Assembly: GCA_900539835.1 (NCBI GenBank)
Contig: UQDR01000022.1
Coordinates: forward strand, 1-29,218
Length of the DNA: 29,218 bases
DNA from: an uncultured Ruminococcus sp.
GTDB lineage: Bacteria; Bacillota; Clostridia; Oscillospirales; Ruminococcaceae
Reading direction: 5' to 3'
Below, piece after piece: positions 1 to 8,430 of the stretch. The stretch's first letter is position 1; each line of letters starts with the position of its first letter. A program made the position numbers and the translations under genes. The notes under the pieces are model-generated. The model made no database searches. It was given only the letters and a program-made list of their open reading frames with translations, and was not told the DNA's origin.

Positions 1-2
1 AC

Positions 3-84
3 TTAAGTCGCCCGCCAGAATATTGCCCTTATAGGGCTAGTGCAAACCACCAGTTCTACTGGTGGTTTTGATTAATAGACTTAA
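3..84. repeat. Hairpin-rich intergenic element flanked by a 7-bp inverted repeat
   Basis: The non-coding window edge holds two hairpins: GCCCT/AGGGC (25-29 with 33-37) and a perfect 11-bp stem AAACCACCAGT/ACTGGTGGTTT (44-54 with 58-68, loop TCT). The pair is bracketed by TTAAGTC at 3-9 and GACTTAA at 78-84. This looks like a small palindromic repeat, or the end of an IS200/IS605-type element lost to the left of the window; that assignment is inference. The larger hairpin also sits where a terminator of the AI-2E gene on the minus strand would be expected. Confidence 0.45.
44..69. terminator. Probable terminator hairpin downstream of the AI-2E gene
   Basis: A perfect 11-bp stem with a 3-nt loop lies 24 bp beyond the stop codon of the minus-strand AI-2E gene. 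The T tract is short in both directions (TTTT on plus, TTT on minus), so termination may be weak or serve either strand. Confidence 0.45.
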
Positions 85-91
85 CGGATAT

Positions 92-1330
92 TTACTGGTC
101 CGTTTTCTTTTTATCATTAACATTAATTGAAGCTTTTATTTCATCATCAGATGTTTTTTCTGTTTGCACAGGAACGGTTACAGGTTCCTGTTTTGTTTTC
201 TTTCTTTGATTCATAAAGAAAACAATATCACTTAAAACGCAGTAAAGCACTGCACAAACGGGGACGCTCACAAACATACCGATTATTCCGCCTATATTTC
301 CACCCACAGTTACGGCGAATAGAACCCATATTGACGGAAGTCCGACTGACGAACCGACTACATGAGGATAAATAAAATTGCCCTCGACTTGCTGGAGTAT
401 AAGCATGAACACAACAAACCAAAAGGCTTGAGACAGGCTTGTAACTGATATAAGGAATGCTCCGACAACTACACCGATAAATGCACCGACAATAGGAATA
501 AATGCTGTCACTGCTACAAGCACACCGATCATTACGGCATAAGGCATTCTCATAATCAGCATGCCGATTGTACAAAGAGTTCCGAGAATAACAGCTTCCA
601 TACACTGACCTGTAAGAAACTTTGAAAATGTATCAGCAGACTTCTTACAAACATAGGTGATTTTTTCTGCAAAGTCTTTTCTTATGAAGGCATTCATTAG
701 TTTTTTGCACTGACTCAGCAGTTTTTCCTTTTGCGCAAGCATATAAATCGCAAAAAACAATCCTAAAACTCCGTTTACTATAGAGGAAAAAATTGAAGAA
801 ACAACATTTATAGTAGAATCTACAGTTTTAAGCGTAAGTACGCTGTTTTTAACAATCGCTGTCAGCTTTTCAATAACAGCATCCTTATTAAAGTCTAAAT
901 TATTAAGCCAGTTTGTTATAAGCGGCTGGTCGTTTATTTTTTTGCTGAGCTGATTAACAAAATCGGGTATATCTTCTGTAAGCTGAGTAAGAGTATTTAT
1001 CAATGCAGGAATTACAAGATAAAAAATCATGAATATTATAAAAAAGAAAAGGATTATTACCGCAAAGATTGAAACAGGTCTTTTTATTTTTTCTTTCAGC
1101 TTGGAAAGCTTTCCTGATTTTTTTGACGGTTTAAAGAGCCTGCGTTCAATAGAGGACAAAGGTACATTCAGAATAAAGGCTATGCAGAAACCGATAATAA
1201 CAGGAGAAAGCACAGAAAAAACACTTTCTGCTGTACCAAATACGAGTCTGTAATTATTTAAAAGCCAGAAAAGAATTACACCGAATGCAATTAAAGTCAT
1301 ATATTGTTTCATCTTGCTTTTATTCTTCAT
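92..1330 (-). CDS. AI-2E family transporter (YdiK/TqsA/PerM-like membrane protein)
   Basis: A 412-residue polytopic membrane protein. It has an N-terminal hydrophobic pair (about residues 10-60), a helix near 85-110, a long amphipathic stretch (about 115-175) and a C-terminal block of helices (about 180-380). It ends in a charged Lys/Thr/Asp-rich tail. This layout and the segment GVLVAVTAFIPIVGAFIGVV match the AI-2E transporter family (PF01594), whose members export small molecules or act as ion antiporters; the substrate here is unknown. The start is supported by GAAAGAGG shortly upstream of the ATG. It appears monocistronic, separated from the upstream ilvB gene on the same strand by a strong terminator. 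Confidence 0.9.
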   Translation of the reverse strand: MKNKSKMKQYMTLIAFGVILFWLLNNYRLVFGTAESVFSVLSPVIIGFCIAFILNVPLSSIERRLFKPSKKSGKLSKLKEKIKRPVSIFAVIILFFFIIFMIFYLVIPALINTLTQLTEDIPDFVNQLSKKINDQPLITNWLNNLDFNKDAVIEKLTAIVKNSVLTLKTVDSTINVVSSIFSSIVNGVLGLFFAIYMLAQKEKLLSQCKKLMNAFIRKDFAEKITYVCKKSADTFSKFLTGQCMEAVILGTLCTIGMLIMRMPYAVMIGVLVAVTAFIPIVGAFIGVVVGAFLISVTSLSQAFWFVVFMLILQQVEGNFIYPHVVGSSVGLPSIWVLFAVTVGGNIGGIIGMFVSVPVCAVLYCVLSDIVFFMNQRKKTKQEPVTVPVQTEKTSDDEIKASINVNDKKKTDQ

Positions 1331-1414
1331 TTTAATATCCTCTTTCGCTGTTTTCTGTAATAAGTTTAACCGTAGTTGTTGATATAAATTCTAATAACTG
1401 AAAAATAATAAGAA

Positions 1415-1450
1415 ACCATAAGGCACAGTCATTTTGCTGTGCCTTATGGT
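1415..1450 (-). terminator. Rho-independent terminator of ilvB
   Basis: ACCATAAGGCACAG (1415-1428) pairs perfectly with CTGTGCCTTATGGT (1437-1450) across an 8-nt loop. Read on the minus strand it begins 5 bp after the ilvB stop and is followed by a T-rich tail (TTTCTTATTATTTTT). Confidence 0.9.
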
Positions 1451-1455
1451 GTATA

Positions 1456-3141
1456 TTAGTCTAAATTTATTTCCATAATAGGTTCGCTTATGTCCTTTCC
1501 GGCAGGAACCATAGGCAAAACATTAATGTCCTTATTTATTTTGCAGTCAATCAGACATGGTCTTCCGCAAGACAACGCCTTTTCAAGCATTGGCTTTATA
1601 TCGGATTTTTTCTCAATGAGGATTCCCTCAATGCCGAATGCATCAGCAAGCTTTATAAGATCTGTTCCACGCTGGATATTTGTTTGAGAAAATCTCTTTC
1701 CATAGAAAAGCCTCTGCCACTGACGGACCATTCCCAGAACATCATTTTCAAATACAAGCTCAATAACAGGAATATTGTGCTTTGCAAGAGATGAAAGCTC
1801 ATTGCAGTTCATGAAAAAGCTTCCATCACCGGCAATATTGATAACCGGCTTGTCGGGATTTCCGCATTTTGATCCAATTGCTGCACCCAGTCCATATCCC
1901 ATTGTACCCAATCCGCCGCTTGAAGCAAAGCTTCTTGGATTTTTAAAGTTATAATACTGAGCGGCCCACATCTGATGCTGACCAACCTCTGTTGTAACAA
2001 TAGCTTTTCCGTCTGTAAGTCTGTCAAGCTCTTCAATAACATCCTGAGGAAGCACTTCATCATCGCTTTCAATAGGAATCATTTTAAGAGCGTAATCTTT
2101 TTTCCACTGAGCAACCTGCTCCATCCATTCCTGATGCTTCATATCAGGCAAAAGCTCATTGAGCTTTGCAAGAACATACTTAACATCGCCTGTAACATGA
2201 AGATCAACATTAACGTTTTTGCCGATTTCAGCAGGATCAATTTCAATATGAATAATTTCAGTGCCTTTAGCAAAGGTGTTAGGATTACAAAGAACACGGT
2301 CTGAAAAACGTGAGCCAAGAACGATCATAAGATCACACTTGTTAAGTGCCAATGCCGAAGTTTTTGTTCCGTGCATCCCCAGCATTCCTGTGTAATTTTC
2401 TTTTGTATTATCAAAAGCACACTGTCCCATAAGTGACAATGAAACGGGAGCGTCGCACTTCCTTACAAATTCAGCCATTTCGTCAATAGCGTCGCATGAA
2501 ACAACTCCGCCGCCTGCATAGATAAAAGGTCTTTCAGCAGTTTTTATTTTTTCAGCAGCTTTTGCAATCTGTTCATTTATATCGTCAGGATTATGATGAA
2601 CAATTTCCTTAGGCTCTGTTTTCTCATACTCAGTTTTAGCTATGGTGATATCCTTGGGAATATCAATAAGAACAGGACCTTTTCTTCCCTCGTTTGCAAT
2701 ATAAAATGCTTCTCTGATTGTATCTGCAAGCTTTGTTACGTCTTTAACTATGTAATTATGCTTTGTAACAGGCATAGTGATTCCGCATATATCAACCTCC
2801 TGGAAGCTGTCAAGCCCCAAAAGTGATGTGGTAACGTTACCTGTGATTGCAACCAATGGAATAGAGTCCATATTTGCAGTTGCAATAGCAGTAACAAGGT
2901 TTGTTGCGCCCGGACCTGAGGTTGCAATAACAACTCCGGTTTTGCCGGTTGTACGGGAATATCCGTCAGCAGCGTGACAAGCAGCCTGTTCATGTGCAGT
3001 AATAATGTGTTTAATTTTATCAGAATACATATAAAGCGAATCGTAAATATTCAAAACCGCTCCGCCAGGATAGCCAAAAACAGTATCAACACCCTGTTCA
3101 AGCAAGCATTCGATAATTATATCTGAACCGGTCAATAACAT
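1456..3141 (-). CDS. ilvB: Acetolactate synthase, large (catalytic) subunit, biosynthetic type
   Basis: A 561-residue ThDP enzyme that condenses two pyruvates to 2-acetolactate, or pyruvate with 2-oxobutyrate, as the first common step of branched-chain amino acid synthesis. The N-terminal PYR domain carries the catalytic glutamate in HEQAA (E51). The central FAD/DHAP-like domain spans roughly 190-340. The C-terminal PP domain has the ThDP/Mg motif GDGSFFMN followed by NELSSLAKHNIPV. Full family length. No small regulatory subunit gene (ilvN/ilvH) lies next to it: downstream is a terminator and upstream is the divergent malic enzyme gene. The catabolic AlsS type is less likely, because the C-terminal sequence is IlvB-like and no alsD is adjacent. 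Confidence 0.93.
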   Translation of the reverse strand: MLLTGSDIIIECLLEQGVDTVFGYPGGAVLNIYDSLYMYSDKIKHIITAHEQAACHAADGYSRTTGKTGVVIATSGPGATNLVTAIATANMDSIPLVAITGNVTTSLLGLDSFQEVDICGITMPVTKHNYIVKDVTKLADTIREAFYIANEGRKGPVLIDIPKDITIAKTEYEKTEPKEIVHHNPDDINEQIAKAAEKIKTAERPFIYAGGGVVSCDAIDEMAEFVRKCDAPVSLSLMGQCAFDNTKENYTGMLGMHGTKTSALALNKCDLMIVLGSRFSDRVLCNPNTFAKGTEIIHIEIDPAEIGKNVNVDLHVTGDVKYVLAKLNELLPDMKHQEWMEQVAQWKKDYALKMIPIESDDEVLPQDVIEELDRLTDGKAIVTTEVGQHQMWAAQYYNFKNPRSFASSGGLGTMGYGLGAAIGSKCGNPDKPVINIAGDGSFFMNCNELSSLAKHNIPVIELVFENDVLGMVRQWQRLFYGKRFSQTNIQRGTDLIKLADAFGIEGILIEKKSDIKPMLEKALSCGRPCLIDCKINKDINVLPMVPAGKDISEPIMEINLD

Positions 3142-3181
3142 AATAAAACATCCCTCTTTAAATCAATATTATTAATAAATA

Positions 3182-3210
3182 ATTATACAATAGCTGTCCG
3201 ATATTGTCAA
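3182..3210 (-). promoter_or_regulatory. Promoter of ilvB (sigma-70/sigma-A type)
   Basis: Read on the minus strand: TTGACA (3205-3210), a 17-nt spacer, then TATAAT (3182-3187). Both boxes are perfect consensus. The predicted start leaves a short leader of about 35 nt before the ATG, too short for a classical attenuator. Confidence 0.9.
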
Positions 3211-3239
3211 TAGAATTTTTGTTAAGACTGTTTTTGTAC

Positions 3240-3268
3240 TTGCAAAAACGGACAAGGTGTGATATTAT
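3240..3268 (+). promoter_or_regulatory. Promoter of the malic enzyme gene
   Basis: TTGCAA (3240-3245), a 17-nt spacer and TATTAT (3263-3268), with an extended -10 TG at 3260-3261. Transcription would start near 3275, exactly where the hairpin-rich leader begins. Confidence 0.8.
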
Positions 3269-3274
3269 AACTTA

Positions 3275-3401
3275 GACAAGGATGTCCCCCGCCTCTTTAG
3301 GCGGCGGGTTCCATCTTGTCATCAGTAGGAGATATAATCTCCTACTGATGACCGCATTGCTTTGCAATGCGCTTGCCACGTTAAATGACGGGGCAAGCCC
3401 C
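3275..3401 (+). repeat. Structured leader or palindromic mobile-repeat remnant upstream of malic enzyme
   Basis: Four hairpins follow one another. A: GACAAG(G)ATG 3275-3284 pairs with 3312-3320 and encloses a GC stem (3286-3293 with 3300-3308). B: a perfect 14-bp stem, 3320-3333 with 3337-3350, loop ATA. C: CGCATTGC/GCAATGCG, 3353-3360 with 3364-3371, loop TTT. D: CTTGCC/GGCAAG, 3372-3377 with 3392-3397, next to the palindrome GGGGCAAGCCCC (3390-3401). No open frame of note. It is either a 5' untranslated structured RNA or a non-autonomous IS200/IS605-type palindromic repeat inserted between promoter and gene. It matches no riboswitch class I recognise. Confidence 0.6.
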
Positions 3402-3455
3402 TTATTGAAATAAGACGTGAAAAACGGAAATATTTATCTGAAAGGACTTGAAAAA

Positions 3456-4628
3456 ATGAACTATGCTGAAGAATCATTGAAATTACATTACCAGTGGAAA
3501 GGTAAAATCGAAGTTATTTGCCGTTCTCCTCTTGAAACAAGGGATGATTTATCTCTCGCATATACTCCGGGTGTTGCACAGCCATGCCTTGAAATTCAAA
3601 AGGATATAAATAAAAGCTATGAACTGACAAGACGTTCAAATCTTGTGGCTGTTATAACAGACGGCACAGCCGTTCTTGGTTTGGGCGATATTGGTCCTGA
3701 AGCAGGAATGCCTGTTATGGAGGGTAAATGTGCACTTTTCAAAGCTTTTGGTGACGTGGACGCTATCCCTCTTTGCGTAAAATCAAAGGACGTTGATGAA
3801 ATCGTAAAAACAGTCAGCCTTATTTCGGGAAGCTTTGGAGGAGTTAACCTTGAAGATATTTCTGCTCCGAGATGCTTCGAAATAGAAAAGAAACTAAAAG
3901 AATGCTGTGATATTCCTATTTTCCATGACGACCAGCATGGTACAGCGGTCGTTACACTTGCCGCTATGATAAACGCTCTGAAATTCACAGGCAAGAAGCT
4001 TGATGAGATCAGAGTTGTAACCAGCGGTGCAGGTGCAGCCGGAATTGCTATTATTAAGCTTCTTATTGCAATGGGTCTTAACGATGTTATACTTTGCGAT
4101 AGAAAAGGAGCTATATATGAGGGAAGAGATGGTCTTAATCAGGAGAAAATTGAGATGGCTAAGATCACTAACAAGCAGATGAGAAAAGGCTCTCTCGAAG
4201 AAGTTATCAAAGGTGCAGATGTATTTATCGGTGTTTCCGCTCCCGGATGTGTAACTCCTGAAATGGTAAAAAGCATGGCTAAGGATCCGATTATTTTTGC
4301 AATGGCAAACCCAACTCCTGAAATCATGCCTGAGCTTGCAAGAGAAGCCGGCGCTGCTGTTGTAGGAACAGGAAGAAGCGATTTCCCAAATCAGATCAAC
4401 AATGTGCTTGTTTTCCCCGGCATTTTCAGAGGTGCTTTGGATTGCCGTGCAAAGGACATTAATGATGAAATGAAAATTGCAGCTGCAAAAGCTATTGCAG
4501 ATTATATTCCTGAAAGCGAATTAACAGCAGAAAATATTATTCCGTCTGCTCTTGACAAAAATGTTTCTAAAGCAGTTGCAAAGGCTGTTATAAAAGCAGC
4601 TAAAGATTCAGGTGCAGCAAGAATCTAA
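3456..4628 (+). CDS. NAD(P)-dependent malic enzyme (malate dehydrogenase, oxaloacetate-decarboxylating)
   Basis: About 390 residues. It catalyses malate + NAD(P)+ to pyruvate + CO2 + NAD(P)H. The N-terminal malic domain shows YTPGVAQPC, GLGDIGPEAGMPVMEGK and FGDVDAIPLCV. The metal-binding stretch is IFHDDQHGTAVV. The C-terminal NAD-binding domain has a GAGAAGIA nucleotide loop and ANPTPEIMP. The length fits the short bacterial form without the phosphotransacetylase-like extension of MaeB. I place the start at ATG 3456, preceded by AAAGGA at 3441-3446; an in-frame upstream GTG (3417) has no comparable ribosome site and would add 13 residues unlike the family. It has its own promoter and an unusual hairpin-rich leader. 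Confidence 0.93.
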   Translation: MNYAEESLKLHYQWKGKIEVICRSPLETRDDLSLAYTPGVAQPCLEIQKDINKSYELTRRSNLVAVITDGTAVLGLGDIGPEAGMPVMEGKCALFKAFGDVDAIPLCVKSKDVDEIVKTVSLISGSFGGVNLEDISAPRCFEIEKKLKECCDIPIFHDDQHGTAVVTLAAMINALKFTGKKLDEIRVVTSGAGAAGIAIIKLLIAMGLNDVILCDRKGAIYEGRDGLNQEKIEMAKITNKQMRKGSLEEVIKGADVFIGVSAPGCVTPEMVKSMAKDPIIFAMANPTPEIMPELAREAGAAVVGTGRSDFPNQINNVLVFPGIFRGALDCRAKDINDEMKIAAAKAIADYIPESELTAENIIPSALDKNVSKAVAKAVIKAAKDSGAARI

Positions 4629-4657
4629 ATTGTTTTGTCATGAGGAGATGAACAGAT

Positions 4658-5875
4658 TTGAAAAAAGCGGTTTGCCGAGTTTTGTCATTTTTGATTGTTA
4701 CAGCATTGCTGACATCCTGCGGAAGCGGCGTTGATAATCAGAATAAAAATATCAGAAAAGGCGGAAATGAAGAAAGCTCCATATTTTCAGACAATGAAAA
4801 CTCTGTTCAAGAGAATGCCAGTGAAAATGTAATTTCCTTTGTTGGTGTAGGAGATAACCTTATCCATACAACTATATATGAAGAAGCTGACAAATATGCA
4901 GGGGACATGAATGACGGTCAATATGATTTTACACCTATGTATTCAGAGGTGAAAAATCTTATTGAAGGCAATGACATAGCATTTATCAATCAAGAAACGA
5001 TACTTGGAGGATACGATTTAGGACTTTCAGGCTATCCGACCTTTAATTCGCCTTCAGATATTGCTCAAAATCTAAAGGATACTGGATTTAATTTGGTAAA
5101 TATGGCTACTAATCATGCCCTTGACAAAGGTCAGGAGGGTATTGACAATGAGCTTAACGCTTTCAGAAATACAGAAGGTATGGCTTTTGCAGGTATTGCT
5201 GATAGTCAGAACACCTATGACAATATTACTGTTTTTGAGAAGAAAGGTGTAAAATTTGCCTTTCTTGCATACACCTATGGAACAAACGGCATAAGCCCGC
5301 CGAATTCTTATTCTATCCATTATTTTGATGAAGAAGAAATAAAAGCTGATATCGAAAAGGCTAAGGAAATAAGCGATGTTGTTATTGTTTCTGCACATTG
5401 GGGTGAAGAAAACATCGACTATGCAACTGATTATCAAACCTATTACGCACAGATTTTCGCAGACTTAGGGGTAGATGTAGTAATCGGCACTCATCCTCAC
5501 GTTATTCAGCCGATAGAATGGTATGACGGAAAAGACGGCAATAAAACATTGGTTATTTATTCACTTGGCAACTTCCTCGGAGGAATGCTTGAGGTAAATA
5601 ATATTGTTTCGGGAATGGTCAAATTTGATTTTGTTAAGTCGGACAACGGAATTGCTGTTGAAAATGTAAAATGGATTCCTCTTGTTATACATTTTGAACT
5701 GAAGGGGGACGATATTCAGGAGGACAGATGTAATTATAAAATATATCCTCTGTCTGAATACACAGATGAACTGGCAAAAAAACACGCTCTTAACGGTTAT
5801 GAGGGACAGAAAGTAACATCTGATTATATTAAAAAGCATACCGAAGAGGTAATAGATAAGAAATATTTATGTTAA
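4658..5875 (+). CDS. CapA family lipoprotein (poly-gamma-glutamate capsule synthesis-like metallophosphatase fold)
   Basis: A 405-residue predicted lipoprotein: positively charged N-terminus, hydrophobic helix and lipobox LLTSC with Cys21, then a Ser/Asn/Glu-rich linker to about residue 60. The remainder has CapA hallmarks (PF09587): GVGDNLIHTTI near 65, FINQETILGG, MATNHALDKGQEG, VSAHWGEE, GTHPHVIQP and YSLGNFLGGM. The His, Asp and Asn residues form the calcineurin-like metal site in this family. Start is TTG at 4658, 10 nt after GAGGAG; the nearby ATG at 4648 is out of frame. It lies 29 bp after malic enzyme with no terminator between, so cotranscription is likely. No capB/capC neighbour supports a capsule role, so the substrate is open. 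Confidence 0.88.
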   Translation: MKKAVCRVLSFLIVTALLTSCGSGVDNQNKNIRKGGNEESSIFSDNENSVQENASENVISFVGVGDNLIHTTIYEEADKYAGDMNDGQYDFTPMYSEVKNLIEGNDIAFINQETILGGYDLGLSGYPTFNSPSDIAQNLKDTGFNLVNMATNHALDKGQEGIDNELNAFRNTEGMAFAGIADSQNTYDNITVFEKKGVKFAFLAYTYGTNGISPPNSYSIHYFDEEEIKADIEKAKEISDVVIVSAHWGEENIDYATDYQTYYAQIFADLGVDVVIGTHPHVIQPIEWYDGKDGNKTLVIYSLGNFLGGMLEVNNIVSGMVKFDFVKSDNGIAVENVKWIPLVIHFELKGDDIQEDRCNYKIYPLSEYTDELAKKHALNGYEGQKVTSDYIKKHTEEVIDKKYLC

Positions 5876-5890
5876 TAATATTTGAAAATA

Positions 5891-5919
5891 AAAACGGACG
5901 ATTACTCGTCCGTTTTTTT
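5891..5919. terminator. Bidirectional rho-independent terminator
   Basis: AAAACGGACGA (5891-5901) and TCGTCCGTTTT (5906-5916) form a perfect stem with a TTAC loop, followed by T7 on the plus strand and preceded by an A-rich run. It separates two convergent genes and can serve both. Confidence 0.92.
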
Positions 5920-5920
5920 A

Positions 5921-7153
5921 TTACATTGTATATCCTATTCCGAGAACCTGGAACAGTTTATTTTCATCGCCGTCAGCCATCGAGATTTCGACTTCATATT
6001 CCATAGCTTCTGTCTGCATTCCCAAAACCATAATTTCAGGATTGCCCCAGCCTGAGGAATGAACGGAATTCAGCTCAAGCTCGTTATAGGGTTCCCCGTT
6101 GCATGTAATTTTAATATGCGCTTTTCCGTATTTATCTCCGCCGCCTACTTCTTTATAAATGAGATATGCAAATTTAGCTTTAAACTTTAAAACTAATGGT
6201 TTGTTCCCTGCGTTTTCCTGATGAGACCATCCGTTTTTAAAGTCTGAAATGGTGGAACCGTCTTCCCAGCTGCCTGAGCTTTCAGGCTTAAGATTAGTGT
6301 TTTCATATATATCTGCGCCGGACTGGCGAGGAGTGTTAAGCGGTTGTGACGGCATATTATATACTTCGCTTTCAACGTCTGTAACTGTATCAAAATAGTG
6401 GTTTACCATTTCAGCAACAAGCTCATGTCCGTAAACATTAGGATGAGACTGGTCGTCCGAAAAGTCTTTCCATGTCATGCGATTATTTTCAAACATATAT
6501 CTGAGTGCATCGCAATAAGATATCATTGGAAGCTGATAGTGATTTCCTATTGCTTTCATATAATCCTGACAGCTGTAATCCTGTTCTGTAACTGAGAACA
6601 GCAAAACAACTGCAACATCTTTTTCAAGAAGGTCTCTTACGATACTCTCGTATGCGTTGCGGTGATCACCATCATCTGCGTCATTTACTGCAAATTCAAC
6701 AAAGCAGATGTCAGGATTGTTTACAAGAACGTCACGTTTTAGTCTTAAAATGCCGAGCTTTGACGGTGTTCCGCTAAGTCCTGCATTACAGTATTTAACG
6801 TTTTCACCTGTTCCGTATTTTTCAGCGAAATGCTCATATGTAAGCCTTGCCCAGCACTGGCTTGGTCCGGCGGTAAGTCCTTCGGTTATTGACCCGCCTA
6901 AATAGGCAACAGTGACTTCTTCTCCTGCCTGTGCTTTTTTTATTTTTTCCTGCATAGCAGTCGCATTGCCATAGGTTACCATAGACTTTTCAATCATGGC
7001 ATTATGCCATTCTTCATCCGTTTCAGGCATCTTGCTTTCAGTTGAAGAATCAGATGCGTTTTCGTTATCTTTTTTATCATTTTTGCAGCCGCTTAATACA
7101 GACACAAGCATAAGTGCAGAAAGTACAATAGCTATAATATTCTTTAATTTCAT
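5921..7153 (-). CDS. Secreted SGNH/GDSL-family hydrolase lipoprotein
   Basis: A 410-residue predicted lipoprotein with lipobox VLSGC (Cys23). SGNH blocks are visible: block I GGSITEG with nucleophile Ser88, block II glycine in NAGLSGTPS (about 124-131), block III Asn in FAVND (N158), and block V DDQSHPNVYGH with catalytic Asp234 and His237. After about residue 290 a second domain, probably a beta-sandwich, follows (residues around 300-410). These enzymes hydrolyse esters, often acetyl groups on plant polysaccharides; the substrate here is inferred only. It is the second gene after the ABC ATPase on the same strand, with a hairpin between them, and ends at a bidirectional terminator. Confidence 0.85.
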   Translation of the reverse strand: MKLKNIIAIVLSALMLVSVLSGCKNDKKDNENASDSSTESKMPETDEEWHNAMIEKSMVTYGNATAMQEKIKKAQAGEEVTVAYLGGSITEGLTAGPSQCWARLTYEHFAEKYGTGENVKYCNAGLSGTPSKLGILRLKRDVLVNNPDICFVEFAVNDADDGDHRNAYESIVRDLLEKDVAVVLLFSVTEQDYSCQDYMKAIGNHYQLPMISYCDALRYMFENNRMTWKDFSDDQSHPNVYGHELVAEMVNHYFDTVTDVESEVYNMPSQPLNTPRQSGADIYENTNLKPESSGSWEDGSTISDFKNGWSHQENAGNKPLVLKFKAKFAYLIYKEVGGGDKYGKAHIKITCNGEPYNELELNSVHSSGWGNPEIMVLGMQTEAMEYEVEISMADGDENKLFQVLGIGYTM

Positions 7154-7179
7154 AAATATGTCTCCTCATTTTTATAAAT

Positions 7180-7212
7180 ACAGCCCCTCTGATAAAAGTT
7201 CAGAAGGGCTGT
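7180..7212 (-). terminator. Terminator or attenuator hairpin between the ABC ATPase and the SGNH hydrolase
   Basis: ACAGCCC and GGGCTGT close a stem, with TCTGA/TCAGA inside and one C-A mismatch. On the minus strand the tail is TATTTATAAAAA, only weakly T-rich, so some read-through into the SGNH gene is plausible. Confidence 0.6.
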
Positions 7213-7233
7213 TTATAATATCAAGTTAGTTTA

Positions 7234-8376
7234 TCAGTTTACTACAGACTTCTCTGTTTCCTTATCAAAGATATGGATTCTGTTAGGATCAATAGCAACC
7301 TGAATTTCATCCTGAGGTCTTGCTGTTGAACGAGGTGAAACTCTTGCAGTAAGAGGAATACCTTCACATGTGAGATAGAGGTATGTTTCAGCACCCATCA
7401 TTTCTGTTACTTCAACAGTTGTCTTGATAACACCTGTCTTAGCAGATGAAAGGAACATTTCCTCGTCATGAATACATTCAGGACGAATACCGAGAACAAC
7501 TTCCTTGCCAACTAATGGCTCAAGAGCTTCTGCGTCAGCCTTAGATTCAGGAACTTCTACAGTATATTTAACTCCTCTTGTTGTCTTAGTATCTTCTGAA
7601 CCGAATTCAACAATATATTTTCCGTCAACCTTAAGAAGCTTAGAATCAATAAAGTTCATCTGAGGTGAACCGATGAATCCTGCAACGAACTGGTTAACAG
7701 GGTTATTGTAAAGGTTTGTAGGTGTGTCGATCTGCTGGATGTAACCGTCTTTCATAACAACGATTCTATCACCCATTGTCATAGCTTCTGTCTGGTCATG
7801 GGTTACGTAAATAAATGTTGTACCCAATTTCTTGTGAAGCTTTGAAATCTCAGTTCTCATCTGAGCACGGAGCTTAGCGTCAAGGTTTGACAAAGGCTCG
7901 TCAAGAAGGAATACCTGTGGCTCACGAACAATAGCACGACCGAGAGCAACACGCTGTCTCTGACCACCTGAAAGAGCCTTAGGCTTTCTGTCAAGAAGGT
8001 GTGAGATGTCAAGAATTCTTGCAGCCTCTTCAACCTTTCTTGCGATTTCGTCCTTAGGAACCTTTCTGAGCTTAAGACCAAATGCCATGTTTTCAAAAAC
8101 TGTCATGTGAGGATAAAGAGCATAGTTCTGGAAAACCATTGCGATATCTCTATCCTTAGGTGCAATATCGTTTACAAGTCTGTCTCCGATATAAAGTTCA
8201 CCTTCGCTGATTTCTTCAAGTCCTGCGATCATACGGAGAGTAGTTGACTTACCGCATCCTGAAGGACCTACGAGAATAATAAACTCTTTGTCTTTGATTT
8301 CAATGTTGAAATCGGAAACGGCAATAACACCGCCCGGGTATTTCTTATAAATTTCTCTTAATGATACACTTGCCAT
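7234..8376 (-). CDS. Sugar ABC transporter ATP-binding protein (MsmX/MsmK/UgpC type)
   Basis: A 380-residue cytoplasmic ATPase that energises carbohydrate ABC importers. Seen in order: Walker A GPSGCGKST (about 38-46), Q-loop VFQNYALYPHMTV, signature LSGGQRQR, Walker B VFLLDEPLSNLD and H-loop VTHDQTEAMT. A C-terminal MalK-like TOBE/OB regulatory region (about 235-380) contains GIRPECIHDE and MMGAETYLYL. No permease or binding-protein gene is adjacent, so it is probably a shared ATPase serving several sugar importers, as MsmX does in Bacillus. It has a perfect AAGGAGG 8-9 nt before the ATG and its own promoter. Confidence 0.94.
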   Translation of the reverse strand: MASVSLREIYKKYPGGVIAVSDFNIEIKDKEFIILVGPSGCGKSTTLRMIAGLEEISEGELYIGDRLVNDIAPKDRDIAMVFQNYALYPHMTVFENMAFGLKLRKVPKDEIARKVEEAARILDISHLLDRKPKALSGGQRQRVALGRAIVREPQVFLLDEPLSNLDAKLRAQMRTEISKLHKKLGTTFIYVTHDQTEAMTMGDRIVVMKDGYIQQIDTPTNLYNNPVNQFVAGFIGSPQMNFIDSKLLKVDGKYIVEFGSEDTKTTRGVKYTVEVPESKADAEALEPLVGKEVVLGIRPECIHDEEMFLSSAKTGVIKTTVEVTEMMGAETYLYLTCEGIPLTARVSPRSTARPQDEIQVAIDPNRIHIFDKETEKSVVN

Positions 8377-8430
8377 TAAAAAGAACCTCCTTATTGTATT
8401 TTACTAATACGTTTTATTAGCTACATATAT

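Noticed and set aside
3275..3401. CRISPR or known riboswitch for the hairpin cluster
   Set aside because: The hairpins differ from each other and have no regular spacers, and no aptamer consensus I know matches.
3417..3455. Upstream GTG start for malic enzyme
   Set aside because: No ribosome site, and it would add residues from the hairpin-rich leader; ATG 3456 has AAAGGA at proper distance.
3617..3994. 125-codon open frame antisense to malic enzyme
   Set aside because: Mirror frame of a strongly conserved gene; no ribosome site or family resemblance.
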